From Alteribacillus persepolensis (GTDB lineage Bacteria > Bacillota > Bacilli > Bacillales > Marinococcaceae): 64,000 nt of DNA. The position numbers and the translations under genes are program-made. The notes under the pieces were generated by a model. That model made no database searches, was not told the DNA's origin, and was given only the letters and a program-made list of their open reading frames with translations. Every line of letters begins with the position of its first letter. Position 1 is the stretch's first letter. The stretch is taken from positions 1-64,000 of the forward strand of contig NZ_FNDK01000015.1 in assembly GCF_900099605.1 (NCBI RefSeq). Reading direction: 5' to 3'. Shown in pieces: positions 8,032 through 18,496 of this stretch.

Positions 8032-9819
8032 ATGAACACAGGGATATTGTCGTTATTAGCTGTCATTCCAATTTTAACGGTATTATTTTTCCTTGTTTTG
8101 CTGCGCTGGCCGGCAAAAAAGGCAATGCCCATAGCATTTGCTGTTACTGTTGTTATTGCATATTTTGTCTGGGGAGTCCCGGTTAATCAAATTGCAGGTG
8201 CCAGCATGCAAGGGGTGACAACTGCACTTGAGGTGCTGTTTATTGTGTTCGGTGCAATATTGATGCTTAACACGTTAAAAGAAAGCGGTGCAATACAGAC
8301 AATACGCCAAGGATTTACAGATATCACACCGGACAGAAGGATACAAGCTATTATCATTTGCTGGTTATTTGGATCATTTATTGAAGGCGCTTCCGGGTGG
8401 GGAACGCCCGCAGCAATTATTGCTCCCCTGCTTGTGGCTGTTGGCTTTCCAGCGATGGGAGCCGTGATGGTGGCGTTAATTATCCAGTCAGCACCAGTAT
8501 CCTATGGTGCTGTTGGAACGCCGATTCTAATCGGCGTACAGTCAGGATTAGCAGGATCTTCTGCTGTAGAAGAAACAGCAGGTTCGTTAGGCATGACAAT
8601 CAATGAATATGTGCGTGCAATCGGCGGAGAGGTTGCCATTTTCCATGGAATGGTCGGGTTGTTAATTCCTCTGTTTATGGTGACAATGCTGACGTTTTTC
8701 TTTGGAGAACATCGTTCCATCAAAGAAGGGTTAGCTGTTTGGAAATTTGCATTGTTTGCTGGGTTATCGTTTACGATTCCTTTTGCTCTGGTAGCCAATA
8801 TACTCGGCCCAGAATTTCCAGCCATGTTTGGCGGGCTTATTGGACTAGCGATCGTTGTACCAGCAGCGAAAAAGGGGTGGTTCATGCCGAAAAAGCATTG
8901 GGATTTTGCTGACGCCTCAAAATGGGATGCCAGCTGGACTGGAACATTAAACGTTCAGCCAGAATACAATGCACGCCACGTTCACCCTGTAAAAGCATGG
9001 CTTCCTTACGTAATCGTAGCGGTGCTGCTCGTTCTCACTCGATTACAGTCACTGCCGTTCGGGGCATGGCTGGAATCATTTGTCGTCCGTGTGGAAAATG
9101 TGTTTAACAGCGCCATTACGATTGAAAGTACGCCATTGTTTTTACCTGGTTTTATACTGCTTGTTGTTTCCATTCTTTCTGCGTTCATATACAAGATGAA
9201 CCGTTATACATATGGGAGTGCTTGGAAAGACTCAGGAAAAACAATCCTGGCGGCTTCTCCAGCGCTGTTATTTTCTGTTCCTATGGTGCAAGTATTTATT
9301 AATTCTGAGATAAATAGTGCAGGCTTTGAAAGCATGCCGTTAGTATTGGCCGAAACTGTCTCAGGAATTGTTGGAGAGAGTTATCCTGCGGTAGCACCGG
9401 CGGTTGGAGCACTGGGGGCATTTGTTGCTGGAAGTAACACCATTAGTAATATGATGTTTTCTCTATTTCAATTTGGAACAGCGCAAAATATCGGTATAAC
9501 ACCGTCTATTATTGTCGCGCTGCAAGCTGTCGGCGGTGCTGCTGGAAACATGATTTGTGTGCATAACGTCGTGGCCGCATCAGCTGCGGCAGGATTGGTT
9601 GGAAGAGAAGGAGAACTTATACGTAAAACATTAATTCCAACAGTCTATTACGTATTTTTCGCTGGTGGAATTGGCTATGTTTTTGTCCACGGTATAGGAT
9701 TAAACATTGGAACAGCGATGGTTATTGTGATTGTTGGGCTCTTTTTATATGCATGTTATCAAGGGCATCTTCAACAAAAGCAAGAAGACCGGCTGTATAA
9801 CTGGCATAAGACTGCTTAA
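8032..9819 (+). CDS. lctP: L-lactate permease (LctP/GlcA family)
   Basis: The 595-residue polytopic membrane protein is of the LctP family, which imports L-lactate, D-lactate or glycolate with a cation. Many hydrophobic segments run along its length. The family block [17 protein letters not shown] at about residues 113-129 and [17 protein letters not shown] near 470 are clear. ATG 8032 follows GAGGAGGAG. It starts 15 bp before lutA, so permease and oxidation genes form one operon under the promoter at 7939. Glycolate as an additional substrate is possible because malate synthase G is nearby. Confidence 0.92.
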   Translation: MNTGILSLLAVIPILTVLFFLVLLRWPAKKAMPIAFAVTVVIAYFVWGVPVNQIAGASMQGVTTALEVLFIVFGAILMLNTLKESGAIQTIRQGFTDITPDRRIQAIIICWLFGSFIEGASGWGTPAAIIAPLLVAVGFPAMGAVMVALIIQSAPVSYGAVGTPILIGVQSGLAGSSAVEETAGSLGMTINEYVRAIGGEVAIFHGMVGLLIPLFMVTMLTFFFGEHRSIKEGLAVWKFALFAGLSFTIPFALVANILGPEFPAMFGGLIGLAIVVPAAKKGWFMPKKHWDFADASKWDASWTGTLNVQPEYNARHVHPVKAWLPYVIVAVLLVLTRLQSLPFGAWLESFVVRVENVFNSAITIESTPLFLPGFILLVVSILSAFIYKMNRYTYGSAWKDSGKTILAASPALLFSVPMVQVFINSEINSAGFESMPLVLAETVSGIVGESYPAVAPAVGALGAFVAGSNTISNMMFSLFQFGTAQNIGITPSIIVALQAVGGAAGNMICVHNVVAASAAAGLVGREGELIRKTLIPTVYYVFFAGGIGYVFVHGIGLNIGTAMVIVIVGLFLYACYQGHLQQKQEDRLYNWHKTA

Positions 9820-9833
9820 GGAGGGAACAGGAA

Positions 9834-10556
9834 ATGAAAGTATCTCTTTTTATTACGTGCCTTGCAGATGTGTTTTATCCAGGTGTCGGAAAAGATGTTG
9901 TGGAACTATTAGAGAGACACGGTTGTGAAATAGACTTTCCAGAAAAACAAACATGCTGCGGGCAGCCTGCTTATAATAGCGGCTATCATCGTGACGCAAA
10001 AAAAGCAGCCAAGCATATGATTCAAACATTTGAACATGCCGAAGCTGTTGTGACGCCATCTGGCTCTTGTGCAGCGATGTTTAAAGAATATCCGGAACTT
10101 CTGCATGACGAAGAGGAGTGGAAAAGACGAGCCGAGGCGTTATCAGAGAAAACGTACGAATTAACCGAGTTTCTATACAGAGTGCTTCACATTACAGATA
10201 CAGGAGCAGAGCTTCCTGCTTCTGCCACTTATCACACGTCGTGTCACATGACACGTCTGTTAGGAGAAAAAGAAGCTCCATATCAGTTGTTATCAAATGT
10301 CAAAGGTCTCACATTAAAAGAGCTTCCGAATAAACAAAACTGCTGCGGTTTTGGCGGGACATTTGCTGTGAAAATGTCGTCTATTTCAGAGCAGATGGTA
10401 GACGAAAAAGTTGACAGTATTGAAGAGACAGAGGCTGATATTTTAATCGGGGCAGATTGCGGCTGTTTAATGAACATTGGCGGACGCATGCAGCGAAAAG
10501 ACAAGCCAGTCCATGTGATGCACATTGCACAAGTATTAAATAGCAGAGAGAAATAA
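9834..10556 (+). CDS. lutA: Lactate utilization protein A (Fe-S oxidoreductase subunit)
   Basis: The 240-residue CCG-domain protein is part of the LutABC iron-sulfur complex that oxidises L-lactate to pyruvate in Bacillus. Two cysteine-rich CCG repeats are visible: [13 protein letters not shown] near residue 40 and KQNCCGFGG near 170, plus [11 protein letters not shown] near 135. ATG 9834 follows AAGGAGGGAACAGG. It is the second gene of the lactate operon, 14 bp after the permease. Confidence 0.94.
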   Translation: MKVSLFITCLADVFYPGVGKDVVELLERHGCEIDFPEKQTCCGQPAYNSGYHRDAKKAAKHMIQTFEHAEAVVTPSGSCAAMFKEYPELLHDEEEWKRRAEALSEKTYELTEFLYRVLHITDTGAELPASATYHTSCHMTRLLGEKEAPYQLLSNVKGLTLKELPNKQNCCGFGGTFAVKMSSISEQMVDEKVDSIEETEADILIGADCGCLMNIGGRMQRKDKPVHVMHIAQVLNSREK

Positions 10557-10570
10557 AGGAGGAATGGGCC

Positions 10571-11998
10571 GTGCCAATGAAGATCGGAGAACGTTCTTTT
10601 GATGATCGTGTCCAAAAAGGAATCAGCAATGACTACATGCGGCAAACAGTCCGTCAAGCGCAAGGCCGCCTTCACACAAAAAAAGCACAAGCAGAAGAAG
10701 ATCTTGGCCAATGGGAGAAATGGCGGACACTATCAGATGAAATTCGCTCCCACACCCTTGAGAACTTGGATTATTATTTGGAACAGTTAAGTGAAAATGT
10801 CGTGAAAAACGGCGGCCATGTCTTTTTTGCTGAAACGGCGGAAGAAGCGAACCAGTACGTGAAAGAAATAGCAGCAAAAAAACAAGCCAAAAAAATTATT
10901 AAGTCCAAGTCCATGGTAACAGAAGAAATCAGTATGAATGAGGCGCTGGAAAAGGCAGGCTGTGAAGTTATTGAATCGGATTTGGGAGAGTACATCCTGC
11001 AAATGGATGATCATGATCCGCCTTCTCATATTGTTGCCCCGGCTCTTCATAAAAACAAAGAACAAATTCGCGAAACGTTTGAAGAACGAAAAGGTTATGA
11101 TAAAACGGCCAAACCGGAGGAATTAACCCAGTTTGCCCGTGAGCAGCTGCGTCAGGAGTTTCTGGAAGCTGATATTGGTATTACCGGCTGTAATTTTGCA
11201 GTGGCAGAGTCAGGCAGTATTTCGCTTGTAACCAATGAAGGCAATGCCCGTCTAGCAACGACGATACCAAAGACACATATCAGTGTGATGGGGATGGAGC
11301 GTCTTGTCCCGACATGGGAAGAGCTCGATGTACTAGTCAGCATGTTATGCAGAAGTGCCGTAGGACAGAAGTTGACCAGTTATGTGACCGGGCTTAGCGG
11401 GCCAAAAGAAGACGGTGATTTGGATGGACCGGAAGAATTTCATTTAGTCATCGTTGATAATGGGCGTTCGAACATATTGGGTACCGCTTTCCAATCAGCG
11501 CTTCATTGCATTCGCTGTGCTGCCTGCATTAATGTATGTCCGGTTTATCGTCATGTCGGCGGCCACTCTTATGGATCTATTTATCCAGGTCCGATTGGAG
11601 CAGTACTGTCTCCATTACTTGAAGGATACGAAGATCATAAAGACTTGCCGTATGCGTCTAGCTTGTGTGCGGCTTGCACAGATGCTTGTCCAGTCAAAAT
11701 CCCGCTGCACGAGTTGTTAATTGAACATCGGAAAGTTATTGCTGAAAAAGAAAGGAAAACGCCGCTTGGTGAAACGTATGCGATGAAAGGGTTCGGTCTG
11801 GCAGCAAGTTCTCCAGGGCTTTTTCAAATGGCTGCTAAAACCGCTCCATATATGTTGTCGCCGTTTGCAAAGGATGGAACGATTGAGAAAGGGCCCGGTC
11901 CGCTGCGCGGCTGGACAGATGTACGTGATTTTCCGGCGCCTGAAAAAGAACGTTTTCGTGATTGGTTTAAAAATAGACAGAAAGGAGGCTCATCATGA
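10571..11998 (+). CDS. lutB: Lactate utilization protein B (iron-sulfur subunit)
   Basis: The 475-residue protein has an N-terminal LUD domain (about residues 60-300, with [15 protein letters not shown]) and a C-terminal pair of [4Fe-4S] motifs, [14 protein letters not shown] and [10 protein letters not shown], near residues 315 and 365. It carries electrons from lactate within LutABC. GTG 10571 follows AAAGGAGGAATGG with good spacing; ATG 10577 is the alternative. It overlaps lutC by four bases (ATGA), indicating translational coupling. Confidence 0.94.
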   Translation: MPMKIGERSFDDRVQKGISNDYMRQTVRQAQGRLHTKKAQAEEDLGQWEKWRTLSDEIRSHTLENLDYYLEQLSENVVKNGGHVFFAETAEEANQYVKEIAAKKQAKKIIKSKSMVTEEISMNEALEKAGCEVIESDLGEYILQMDDHDPPSHIVAPALHKNKEQIRETFEERKGYDKTAKPEELTQFAREQLRQEFLEADIGITGCNFAVAESGSISLVTNEGNARLATTIPKTHISVMGMERLVPTWEELDVLVSMLCRSAVGQKLTSYVTGLSGPKEDGDLDGPEEFHLVIVDNGRSNILGTAFQSALHCIRCAACINVCPVYRHVGGHSYGSIYPGPIGAVLSPLLEGYEDHKDLPYASSLCAACTDACPVKIPLHELLIEHRKVIAEKERKTPLGETYAMKGFGLAASSPGLFQMAAKTAPYMLSPFAKDGTIEKGPGPLRGWTDVRDFPAPEKERFRDWFKNRQKGGSS

Positions 11999-12696
11999 AG
12001 CAAGGGAGTGTGCAGAATCGTGATTCTTTTTTAAATAATGTCGCTGAAAAATTGGGAAGAAAGAGGCGTACAACAGTAGAACGGCCAGTGTATTCTCAGC
12101 ATCCGCAGTGGGATGTGATGGAAGGGTACTCAACAGATGACTTGGTGGAAGTGTTGAAGCAGCAATGCAGTGCCATTCACACAGACGTTAAACAAACAGA
12201 TACACAAAATCTATCTTCCGTGTTAGATGAAGTATTACAGGAGTACGAGGCCAATCACATTTCGATTTGGGATGATTTGCGGTTTAAAGAGTTTGGGCTT
12301 GATTCGTTCACTCGAAGGAAAAACGTCCATACTTGGGGGGGCGCTCCAGATGAAAGTGATATTGCTATTACAGAACAAGCCGATGTGGGTATCACTTTTG
12401 CTGATTATACACTTAGTGAATCAGCGACAGTTGTCTTAATGAATGGCGGCGGAAAAGGACAGTCTGTCAGTTTATTGCCTGCTCATTATATTGCGTTAAT
12501 ACCCTACAGTACGATTGTACCGCGGATGAGCCAAGTGAACCGAATCATTCATAAAGAAGCACAGGCCGGAAAGCGCATACCTTCGTGTATCAATTTTATT
12601 TCAGGGCCTAGCAACAGTGCAGACATTGAGCTGGATTTAGTCGTTGGTGTGCATGGGCCGATAAAAGCTTGCTATATTCTAATTGATGATCGGTAA
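11995..12696 (+). CDS. lutC: Lactate utilization protein C
   Basis: This 233-residue LUD-domain protein is the third subunit of the LutABC lactate oxidation system. The C-terminal block [20 protein letters not shown] is diagnostic, as is [20 protein letters not shown] near residue 130. ATG 11995 overlaps the lutB stop, behind AAAGGAGGC. The end of the gene contains the left half of an inverted repeat that may be the lutR operator. Confidence 0.94.
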   Translation: MKQGSVQNRDSFLNNVAEKLGRKRRTTVERPVYSQHPQWDVMEGYSTDDLVEVLKQQCSAIHTDVKQTDTQNLSSVLDEVLQEYEANHISIWDDLRFKEFGLDSFTRRKNVHTWGGAPDESDIAITEQADVGITFADYTLSESATVVLMNGGGKGQSVSLLPAHYIALIPYSTIVPRMSQVNRIIHKEAQAGKRIPSCINFISGPSNSADIELDLVVGVHGPIKACYILIDDR

Positions 12697-12706
12697 TCGT
12701 CATCAA
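12683..12706. promoter_or_regulatory. Inverted repeat upstream of lutR, possible operator
   Basis: TTGATGA (12683-12689) and TCATCAA (12700-12706) form a perfect 7-bp inverted repeat with a 10-bp spacer. It lies directly upstream of an extended -10 promoter, so autoregulation by the GntR-type LutR is plausible. Confidence 0.45.
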
Positions 12707-12717
12707 ATCAACTATTA

Positions 12718-12726
12718 TGGTATAAT
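12718..12726 (+). promoter_or_regulatory. Extended -10 promoter of lutR
   Basis: TGG-TATAAT at 12718-12726 is an extended -10 element 33 bp upstream of the lutR start. No good -35 is seen, as is common for this promoter class. Confidence 0.5.
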
Positions 12727-12759
12727 AAAGGCTCATTCAGCAATGAAGGAGATAAAGCG

Positions 12760-13473
12760 ATGAGCTTTAAACAAATTGAATCCAAAAAAATATCAGCGAT
12801 TGTCCGTGAACAAATTGAAAATATGATAAAAACAGGAGAAGTGCACCCTGGAGAGAAGCTGGACTCTGTCGTTGCGCTAGCGGATCAGTTTCAAGTGAGC
12901 AGATCGGCTGTTCGAGAGGCATTAAGTGCCCTTCAAGCGGTTGGAATTGTAACAATTAAGCAAGGTGAAGGCACATTTGTCAATAACTATGATTTTTCGG
13001 ATGTATTGGATCCGATGAAACCGGAACGAATTATTTCTAAAAAAGAAATGCTGGAGTTATTTGAGATTCGAAAAATCATGGAAGTGGGAGCAGCTGAACT
13101 TGCCGCCCTGAAGCGAAATAATGATGATCTCCAACAAATGCAAGAAGCACTAGATGATATGAAGCATGCAACAGCAGAGGATAATGTTGGGGAAGCGTCA
13201 GATGTAGCTTTTCACTTGGCTATTGCGATGGCTGCCAGAAATAAAATTATGCTCGATGTGATGAATCAGCTTTCCGATACGCTTAGGAAAACAATGTTTG
13301 AAAGCCGGCGTGTGTGGCTGTTTTCTGAAAAGCAGACACTTGAACGGCTGTATGAAGAACATGAACGTATTTATTCAGCTGTTGTATCAGGGGATGCTGC
13401 TGCTGCTAGAGAGGCAATGTTAAATCATTTAACAAATGTGGAACAGACATTAATACATGGTTTAGAAAGCTAA
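12760..13473 (+). CDS. lutR: GntR/FadR family regulator, probable lactate operon repressor
   Basis: The 237-residue regulator has a GntR winged helix (residues 8-75, VSRSAVREALSALQAVGIV) and an FCD effector domain (about 95-230, ELFEIRKIMEVGAAELAA and the His-containing DVAFHLAIAMAA). ATG 12760 follows AAGGAGATAAAG. The gene directly follows lutC in the same direction but has its own promoter and a strong terminator after it. LutR in B. subtilis represses lutABC and the permease until lactate is present; the same role is inferred here. Confidence 0.85.
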   Translation: MSFKQIESKKISAIVREQIENMIKTGEVHPGEKLDSVVALADQFQVSRSAVREALSALQAVGIVTIKQGEGTFVNNYDFSDVLDPMKPERIISKKEMLELFEIRKIMEVGAAELAALKRNNDDLQQMQEALDDMKHATAEDNVGEASDVAFHLAIAMAARNKIMLDVMNQLSDTLRKTMFESRRVWLFSEKQTLERLYEEHERIYSAVVSGDAAAAREAMLNHLTNVEQTLIHGLES

Positions 13474-13500
13474 AGGTGTCCGTGCTCGGACACCTTTTTT
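13474..13500 (+). terminator. Terminator of lutR
   Basis: AGGTGTCCG (13474-13482) pairs with CGGACACCT (13487-13495), ending in TTTTTT. Confidence 0.9.
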
Positions 13501-13605
13501 GTACTTTAGGAAAGCTTGTCTTTATTAAAGGATGAAAGGGTAGAAAAACGCAAACGCTCTGAATGAAGAAAGCTTGGCTAAGGTAAAAGAACTTTTATCA
13601 GGAAG

Positions 13606-13866
13606 TCAGTGATAGTATTTCTCATGAACATCATCCCAATTTTTGGATGCACCCATTCCTTCTTCCGCCATTTTCTGGCGAAACCGTTCATATAAAAATA
13701 AAGCAAGCATGTCATGCTTTTCCTCTTGCGGCAATTGACTAATCATATGATTGATGTCGCTTGCTCCCATGGACTGCAAAATGCCTTCAATAATAATGAG
13801 AGCATCTTCCTCATCACCGGTTAATTTATTTTTGTATAACGCATAAAGATTGTCTATAAATTCCAT
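13606..13866 (-). CDS. Small conserved acidic protein, unknown function
   Basis: This 86-residue soluble helical protein is preceded by AGGAGCGG and starts with ATG at 13866. It is acidic in the first half (LTGDEEDALIIIEGIL) and ends with a Lys/Arg/Glu-rich helix and a Tyr-Tyr-His tail. It resembles a small Bacillus family I recall as DUF6154, but that match is unverified. It stands alone on the minus strand between lutR and the next small gene. Confidence 0.6.
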   Translation of the reverse strand: MEFIDNLYALYKNKLTGDEEDALIIIEGILQSMGASDINHMISQLPQEEKHDMLALFLYERFRQKMAEEGMGASKNWDDVHEKYYH

Positions 13867-13972
13867 CGAACCGCTCCTGCCATAGGTATCACTTTAACCA
13901 TAGGTTAAGAAAAAAGCAGATGTTTTATTCTTGTAAAATGTCACATGCTATGCAATAAAAGGAGTGAAGCAT

Positions 13973-14179
13973 ATGAAAAACCAACGTAAACAGGCGTTTC
14001 AAGAGACAACTCACACCAATGCCACGGTAAACAGCGCCAGAAAAACAGGGATAACAGACGAAGAGTTCGCTAGAGAAGACCGGATGGCTGGAGATTCTGT
14101 AGATGAGCACAAGCAGTTAGAAGAAGCAAATCAAGAGCTCGCCAAAAAAGAGATATCCCAGACGTTTCATAATTCATAA
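13973..14179 (+). CDS. Small hydrophilic protein, unknown function
   Basis: The 68-residue, very hydrophilic protein has no membrane segment and no cysteine and is rich in Glu, Lys, Asn and Thr. ATG 13973 follows AAAGGAGTG (13957-13965); an in-frame GTG at 13964 lies within that site. Composition resembles small Bacillus spore-associated proteins of the forespore, but no family motif is certain. Confidence 0.5.
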   Translation: MKNQRKQAFQETTHTNATVNSARKTGITDEEFAREDRMAGDSVDEHKQLEEANQELAKKEISQTFHNS

Positions 14180-14445
14180 ATGTTTTTTGCCGCTTTCTAT
14201 GTTGTATACATGGAAAGCGGCTGATCTCTGTATCGTTTAAGCCAGTCACATGGACTTATTTCACTTATGTCAACAATGATGTTGACGAAATTGCATTTTC
14301 TAACAATTGATAATGCGGTTGATAACGCTTTATTATTGATTTGTATAAAGGTATTGACAGAATGTTCATAAGTAATACCTGGATTACTTTGGCATCATTA
14401 TTCAATATTGGCAACATTTACTATCGTGAAATGGAGGGGATTTGT

Positions 14446-15897
14446 GTGAGTGCTGAGCAGACAGAAAAAGCAGCTTCAGGAACATTTCGAGCAAAATTGC
14501 AGCGCTTTGGAAGTTACTTGAGCGGCATGATTATGCCAAACATTGGCGCGTTTATTGCTTGGGGGATTATTACTGCACTGTTTATTGAAGACGGCTGGGC
14601 GCCAAATGAAGATTTGGCAGGTCTGGTCGATCCGATGATAAATTACTTGCTTCCGCTTCTTATTGGTTATACAGGCGGTAAAATGATTTATGAGGCAAGA
14701 GGTGGTGTCGTAGGTGCCATTGCGACGATGGGGGTTATTGTCGGAGCCGATATTCCGATGTTTTTAGGCGCAATGGTCATGGGGCCGCTGGCAGGGTATA
14801 TTATTAAAAAGTTTGATGAGGCAATGGAAGGGAAAGTAAGACAAGGGTTTGAAATGCTTGTTAATAATTTCTCTTCTGGTATTATCGGTGGTTTATTAAC
14901 GGTTCTCGGTTTATATGCAGTGGGACCGTTTGTAGAAGGATTTAATAACATTCTTGCTGCAGGAGTAGATGTCATTGTTCAAGCAGGACTGCTTCCGCTA
15001 GCAAGTATATTTATTGAACCGGCAAAAGTTTTATTCTTAAATAACGCCATTAACCATGGTATCTTAACTCCGCTTGGAGCAAATGAATCAACAGAAACAG
15101 GCAAGTCTATTCTATTTATGCTGGAAACCAACCCAGGTCCGGGCTTAGGAGTGCTGCTGGCCTACATGTTCTTTGGACAAGGAATGTCTAAAAGTTCGGC
15201 GCCGGGTGCAGCCATCATTCATTTCTTTGGCGGTATTCATGAGATTTACTTCCCTTATATTTTAATGAAGCCGCAGCTTTTATTAGCTGTTATTGCTGGC
15301 GGCATGAGCGGTATATTCACGTTTGTGCTGTTTGATGCCGGACTTCGAGCGGCGCCATCACCGGGAAGTATTATTGCATATGTAGCAATGACATTGCCAG
15401 GTGATTATATCGGCATGTTTGCCGGCGTATTGATTGCAGCAATTGTATCATTCGTTGTTGCAGCTATTATTTTGCGATTTACCAAAGACAAGCAGGAAGA
15501 TTTAAGTGGTGCAGCAGAGAAAATGCAGGAAATGAAGGGGAAAGAAAGCAAAGCTGCTTCTAACTTAGTGGAAGAAAAGCAGCCAGAAGAAGAAGCACAA
15601 GAAACGGCTTATGATAAGAATATTGATAAAGTGGTATTTGCCTGTGATGCTGGCATGGGTTCTAGTGCCATGGGTGCTTCTGTACTAAAACAAAAAGTGA
15701 AAAAAGCTGGTCTTGATATTGAAGTAACGAACACTTCTATTAATCAGATTCCAGAAGATGCTGACTTAGTCGTTACGCACAAAGATTTAACGGAACGCGC
15801 ACAAGCCAAACATCCAGATGCTGAGCACGTTTCTGTTGATAATTTCTTAAATAGCGGCAAATATGATGAATTGGTGGAGTCGTGGAAAGATGAATAA
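14446..15897 (+). CDS. mtlA: Mannitol-specific PTS transporter, EIICB component
   Basis: The 483-residue membrane protein takes up mannitol and phosphorylates it to mannitol 1-phosphate. An EIIC membrane domain (about residues 15-345, with GAFIAWGIITALF and FFGGIHEIYFPYIL) is joined by a charged linker to a cytoplasmic EIIB domain (about 390-483), whose phospho-cysteine is Cys400 in VFACDAGMGSSAMGAS. There is no EIIA domain, matching the separate mtlF gene. GTG 14446 behind GGAGGGG (14433-14439) gives the family's usual length; the frame is open from 14341 but without a site. It is the first gene of mtlA-R-F-D. Confidence 0.94.
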   Translation: MSAEQTEKAASGTFRAKLQRFGSYLSGMIMPNIGAFIAWGIITALFIEDGWAPNEDLAGLVDPMINYLLPLLIGYTGGKMIYEARGGVVGAIATMGVIVGADIPMFLGAMVMGPLAGYIIKKFDEAMEGKVRQGFEMLVNNFSSGIIGGLLTVLGLYAVGPFVEGFNNILAAGVDVIVQAGLLPLASIFIEPAKVLFLNNAINHGILTPLGANESTETGKSILFMLETNPGPGLGVLLAYMFFGQGMSKSSAPGAAIIHFFGGIHEIYFPYILMKPQLLLAVIAGGMSGIFTFVLFDAGLRAAPSPGSIIAYVAMTLPGDYIGMFAGVLIAAIVSFVVAAIILRFTKDKQEDLSGAAEKMQEMKGKESKAASNLVEEKQPEEEAQETAYDKNIDKVVFACDAGMGSSAMGASVLKQKVKKAGLDIEVTNTSINQIPEDADLVVTHKDLTERAQAKHPDAEHVSVDNFLNSGKYDELVESWKDE

Positions 15898-15934
15898 CCA
15901 ATAAGGAGGAAAGCTGGAAGAAAGGAGGGGGGAA

Positions 15935-18043
15935 GTGTTGTCTGATTACTATGTTACCGCAAGAGAACGCGCGTTACTTCACACGTTGTTAGAAAAAGAA
16001 AATCCTGTACCTGTTTCTAAAATAGCCAAAGAGCTGCAAGTGAGCACGAGAACGATACATCGGGACGTACAAGGAATGGAAAAGTTACTTGGTGCTTATC
16101 ATTTAGAGTTAGTGAAGAAAACAGGGAAAGGCATGTGGATTGCCGGCGCCACAGAAGATAAACAGGATTTACGCCTGGCATTGCTGCAGACACATGCTCC
16201 AGAGTACACCGAAGAAGAACGGCGTACGCTGATTTTATCGGCTCTTTTGGAAGCAGAAGAGCCAGTGAAATTAAACACTCTTTCTCATGAATTGAAAGTA
16301 TCAGCAGCAACGGTGAGTTATGACTTAGATAAAATAGAGGAATGGCTGCAAGGCTTTGGCTTGGAGTTGGTCAGAAGGCGCGGATACGGGGTGAAAATTT
16401 CAGGAGCGGAAGCATCGAAACGCAATGCTATGAGCGGTTTAATCGCAGAAAACCTAGAAGAAACTGATTTGTTTGAAGCGATGCAGCAACGTATAAAAAA
16501 GCGCTCCGTCCAAACAGATACATCGCCTATTTCTAATCGACTGTTAGGCCTTGTGGAAAAAGAAAAATGGGTGACTGTCGAACAAATACTTCATGAAATG
16601 AAAGACACACTTCCTTACTCTTTTGCAGATAGTGCTTATATTGGACTGGTTGTCCACGTGACTCTGGCTGTCGAACGATTACAGAAGGGAGAAAACATTG
16701 AAATTAATCAAGAACATCTCCATTCTTTGAAGAACACAAAAGAATTTGAAGCAGCTAATCAGTTAATTCAACGTTTGGAACGTGTTTTTCAGCTGGATAT
16801 ACCAGAAGCAGAAATTGGATATATTACGATGCATCTTAGAGGGGCGAAGCTGCGGCAAGAACCCGAGCAGAACTGGGATTTGGACCACTTGCCTGCAGCT
16901 GCCTGTGCTAAGGCATTGATGTCTTTTGTTCAACACGAAACAGGGAAGCCGCTGGTACAAGATCACTCCCTCTATCAAGGGCTGACATCCCATTTAGAAC
17001 CTGCTCTTTTTCGATTAAAGGAAAACATGAAAATTCACAATCCCTTACTGGACGATATAAAAAGAGATTATCCAGAACTATTTTCTATTGTCAAAAAGGC
17101 GGCCGGCTATACATTGCCGGAAATGACGCTGCCGGAAGCGGAAATAGGATACCTCGTCTTACATTTTGGTTCAGCCTTGGAACAGCTGCGAGATAAACAA
17201 AAAGCCCGCGCACTTGTCGTCTGTTCTAGTGGCATTGGTTCATCTAAGATGCTGACGACACGGCTGAAAAAAGAAGTTCCAGAAATTGAACAAATGAAAA
17301 ATATGTCTGTACTAGAATTAGAAAATATAGATGAAAGCAATTATGACCTTGTCATATCAACCGTAGATATTACACATGAACAGCTGCCTTCTATTACCGT
17401 GAATCCATTTTTAACGAAAGAAGATGCAGCTCGTGTTAAATCATTAATTCATCAACTCGAACTAAAAAAACATATTCCCTACGAACAAGATATACAGGCT
17501 GGAAATGAAACCCGAAGCGCAGAACGAGATATTGAATCCATTCAGCTGTATAGTTGGACGATGATACGGCTGCTGCAGCAATTTGACGTATATCGTCCCG
17601 CCTTTGTTCAAGATGTGTATAGTGCGTTAGAAGAAGTTTGTCACAATTTGAAAGAGCGCCAGTTGATTACATCAGCTGGCAAGACAGCTCAAGCATTATG
17701 GGAACGTCATAAAGCAGGCGGCATGGCAATCCCCAACACACGTTTGGCGTTATTTCATACGAGAGGCACTTTTGTCAGTGCCCCGTGCTTTGTTATACAA
17801 GTACTGCCTCAATCCGTATATTTACCATCCATGGATGGCACACTGACAGAGGTAAAGCATCTGCTGCTTTTACTAGCGCCAGATAATGAAGAGGTAGAGG
17901 TTTATGAAGTATTAAGTGCTGTGAGTGAACAAATTATACAAACGGATCAATCGATTCAAACGTTTGCTTCTGGAGATAAACAGCGTATCCAGTCATTCAT
18001 GGCTCAATCATTTAGAGAGCGTTTAAAAGAAAAGATAACATAG
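15935..18043 (+). CDS. mtlR: Transcriptional activator of the mannitol operon
   Basis: This 702-residue PTS-controlled activator has, in order: an HTH_11 (residues 5-60), a second HTH (about 90-140), two PRD domains (about 190-290 and 300-405), an EIIB-like domain with Cys430 in VVCSSGIGSSKML, and an EIIA-like domain with His608 in LALFHTRG. Phosphorylation on these residues would tune activity, as known for MtlR of Bacillus. GTG 15935 follows AAAGGAGGGG; TTG 15938 is a possible alternative. It lies between mtlA and mtlF, as in some Bacilli and unlike the detached B. subtilis mtlR. Confidence 0.93.
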   Translation: MLSDYYVTARERALLHTLLEKENPVPVSKIAKELQVSTRTIHRDVQGMEKLLGAYHLELVKKTGKGMWIAGATEDKQDLRLALLQTHAPEYTEEERRTLILSALLEAEEPVKLNTLSHELKVSAATVSYDLDKIEEWLQGFGLELVRRRGYGVKISGAEASKRNAMSGLIAENLEETDLFEAMQQRIKKRSVQTDTSPISNRLLGLVEKEKWVTVEQILHEMKDTLPYSFADSAYIGLVVHVTLAVERLQKGENIEINQEHLHSLKNTKEFEAANQLIQRLERVFQLDIPEAEIGYITMHLRGAKLRQEPEQNWDLDHLPAAACAKALMSFVQHETGKPLVQDHSLYQGLTSHLEPALFRLKENMKIHNPLLDDIKRDYPELFSIVKKAAGYTLPEMTLPEAEIGYLVLHFGSALEQLRDKQKARALVVCSSGIGSSKMLTTRLKKEVPEIEQMKNMSVLELENIDESNYDLVISTVDITHEQLPSITVNPFLTKEDAARVKSLIHQLELKKHIPYEQDIQAGNETRSAERDIESIQLYSWTMIRLLQQFDVYRPAFVQDVYSALEEVCHNLKERQLITSAGKTAQALWERHKAGGMAIPNTRLALFHTRGTFVSAPCFVIQVLPQSVYLPSMDGTLTEVKHLLLLLAPDNEEVEVYEVLSAVSEQIIQTDQSIQTFASGDKQRIQSFMAQSFRERLKEKIT

Positions 18044-18058
18044 ATAGGAGTGAGTAGA

Positions 18059-18496
18059 ATGGAAAAGTCAATACTCAATGAAAGCAATGTAGAAATGAAT
18101 GTCGCATTGAATAACAAAGAAGAAGCAATTCGAAAAACAGGTGACATTTTGGCTGGACAAGGTTACGTAGAACCAGCGTATGTAGATGCTATGCTAGAAC
18201 GCGAAGAAGTAACGTCTACCTACATGGGAAATTATGTGGCAATTCCGCATGGAACCGAAGAAGCGAAAGAGCAAATCAAAGCATCCGGCCTCTCCATCGT
18301 CCACGCTCCAGAAGGTGTAGATTTTGGAGATGGAAACATCGTAAAAATACTGATTGGAATTGCAGGAAAAGACAATGAACACTTAGATATTTTATCAAAA
18401 ATCGCGATTGTTTGTTCCGAAGAAGAAAACATTGAAAAAATGATTCAAGCTAATTCAAAGCAAGAGCTGCTTGCGTTGTTTGAAGAGGTGGTTTAA
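18059..18496 (+). CDS. mtlF: Mannitol-specific PTS EIIA component
   Basis: The 145-residue cytoplasmic EIIA protein passes phosphate from HPr to MtlA. The phospho-histidine is His64 in NYVAIPHGTEEAK. ATG 18059 follows TAGGAG (18045-18050); an upstream in-frame GTG overlaps that site. The stop codon abuts the mtlD start at 18497 with no gap. Confidence 0.95.
   Translation: MEKSILNESNVEMNVALNNKEEAIRKTGDILAGQGYVEPAYVDAMLEREEVTSTYMGNYVAIPHGTEEAKEQIKASGLSIVHAPEGVDFGDGNIVKILIGIAGKDNEHLDILSKIAIVCSEEENIEKMIQANSKQELLALFEEVV

Noticed and set aside
14189-14222. Terminator of the small gene at 13973
   Set aside because: The GCCGCTTTC hairpin has its T tract on the wrong side for the plus strand; no minus-strand gene lies upstream of it.
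14320-14335. cre box upstream of mtlA (TGATAACGCTTTAT)
   Set aside because: It has three mismatches to the CcpA consensus, so it is not reported as a site, although catabolite control of mtl is common.
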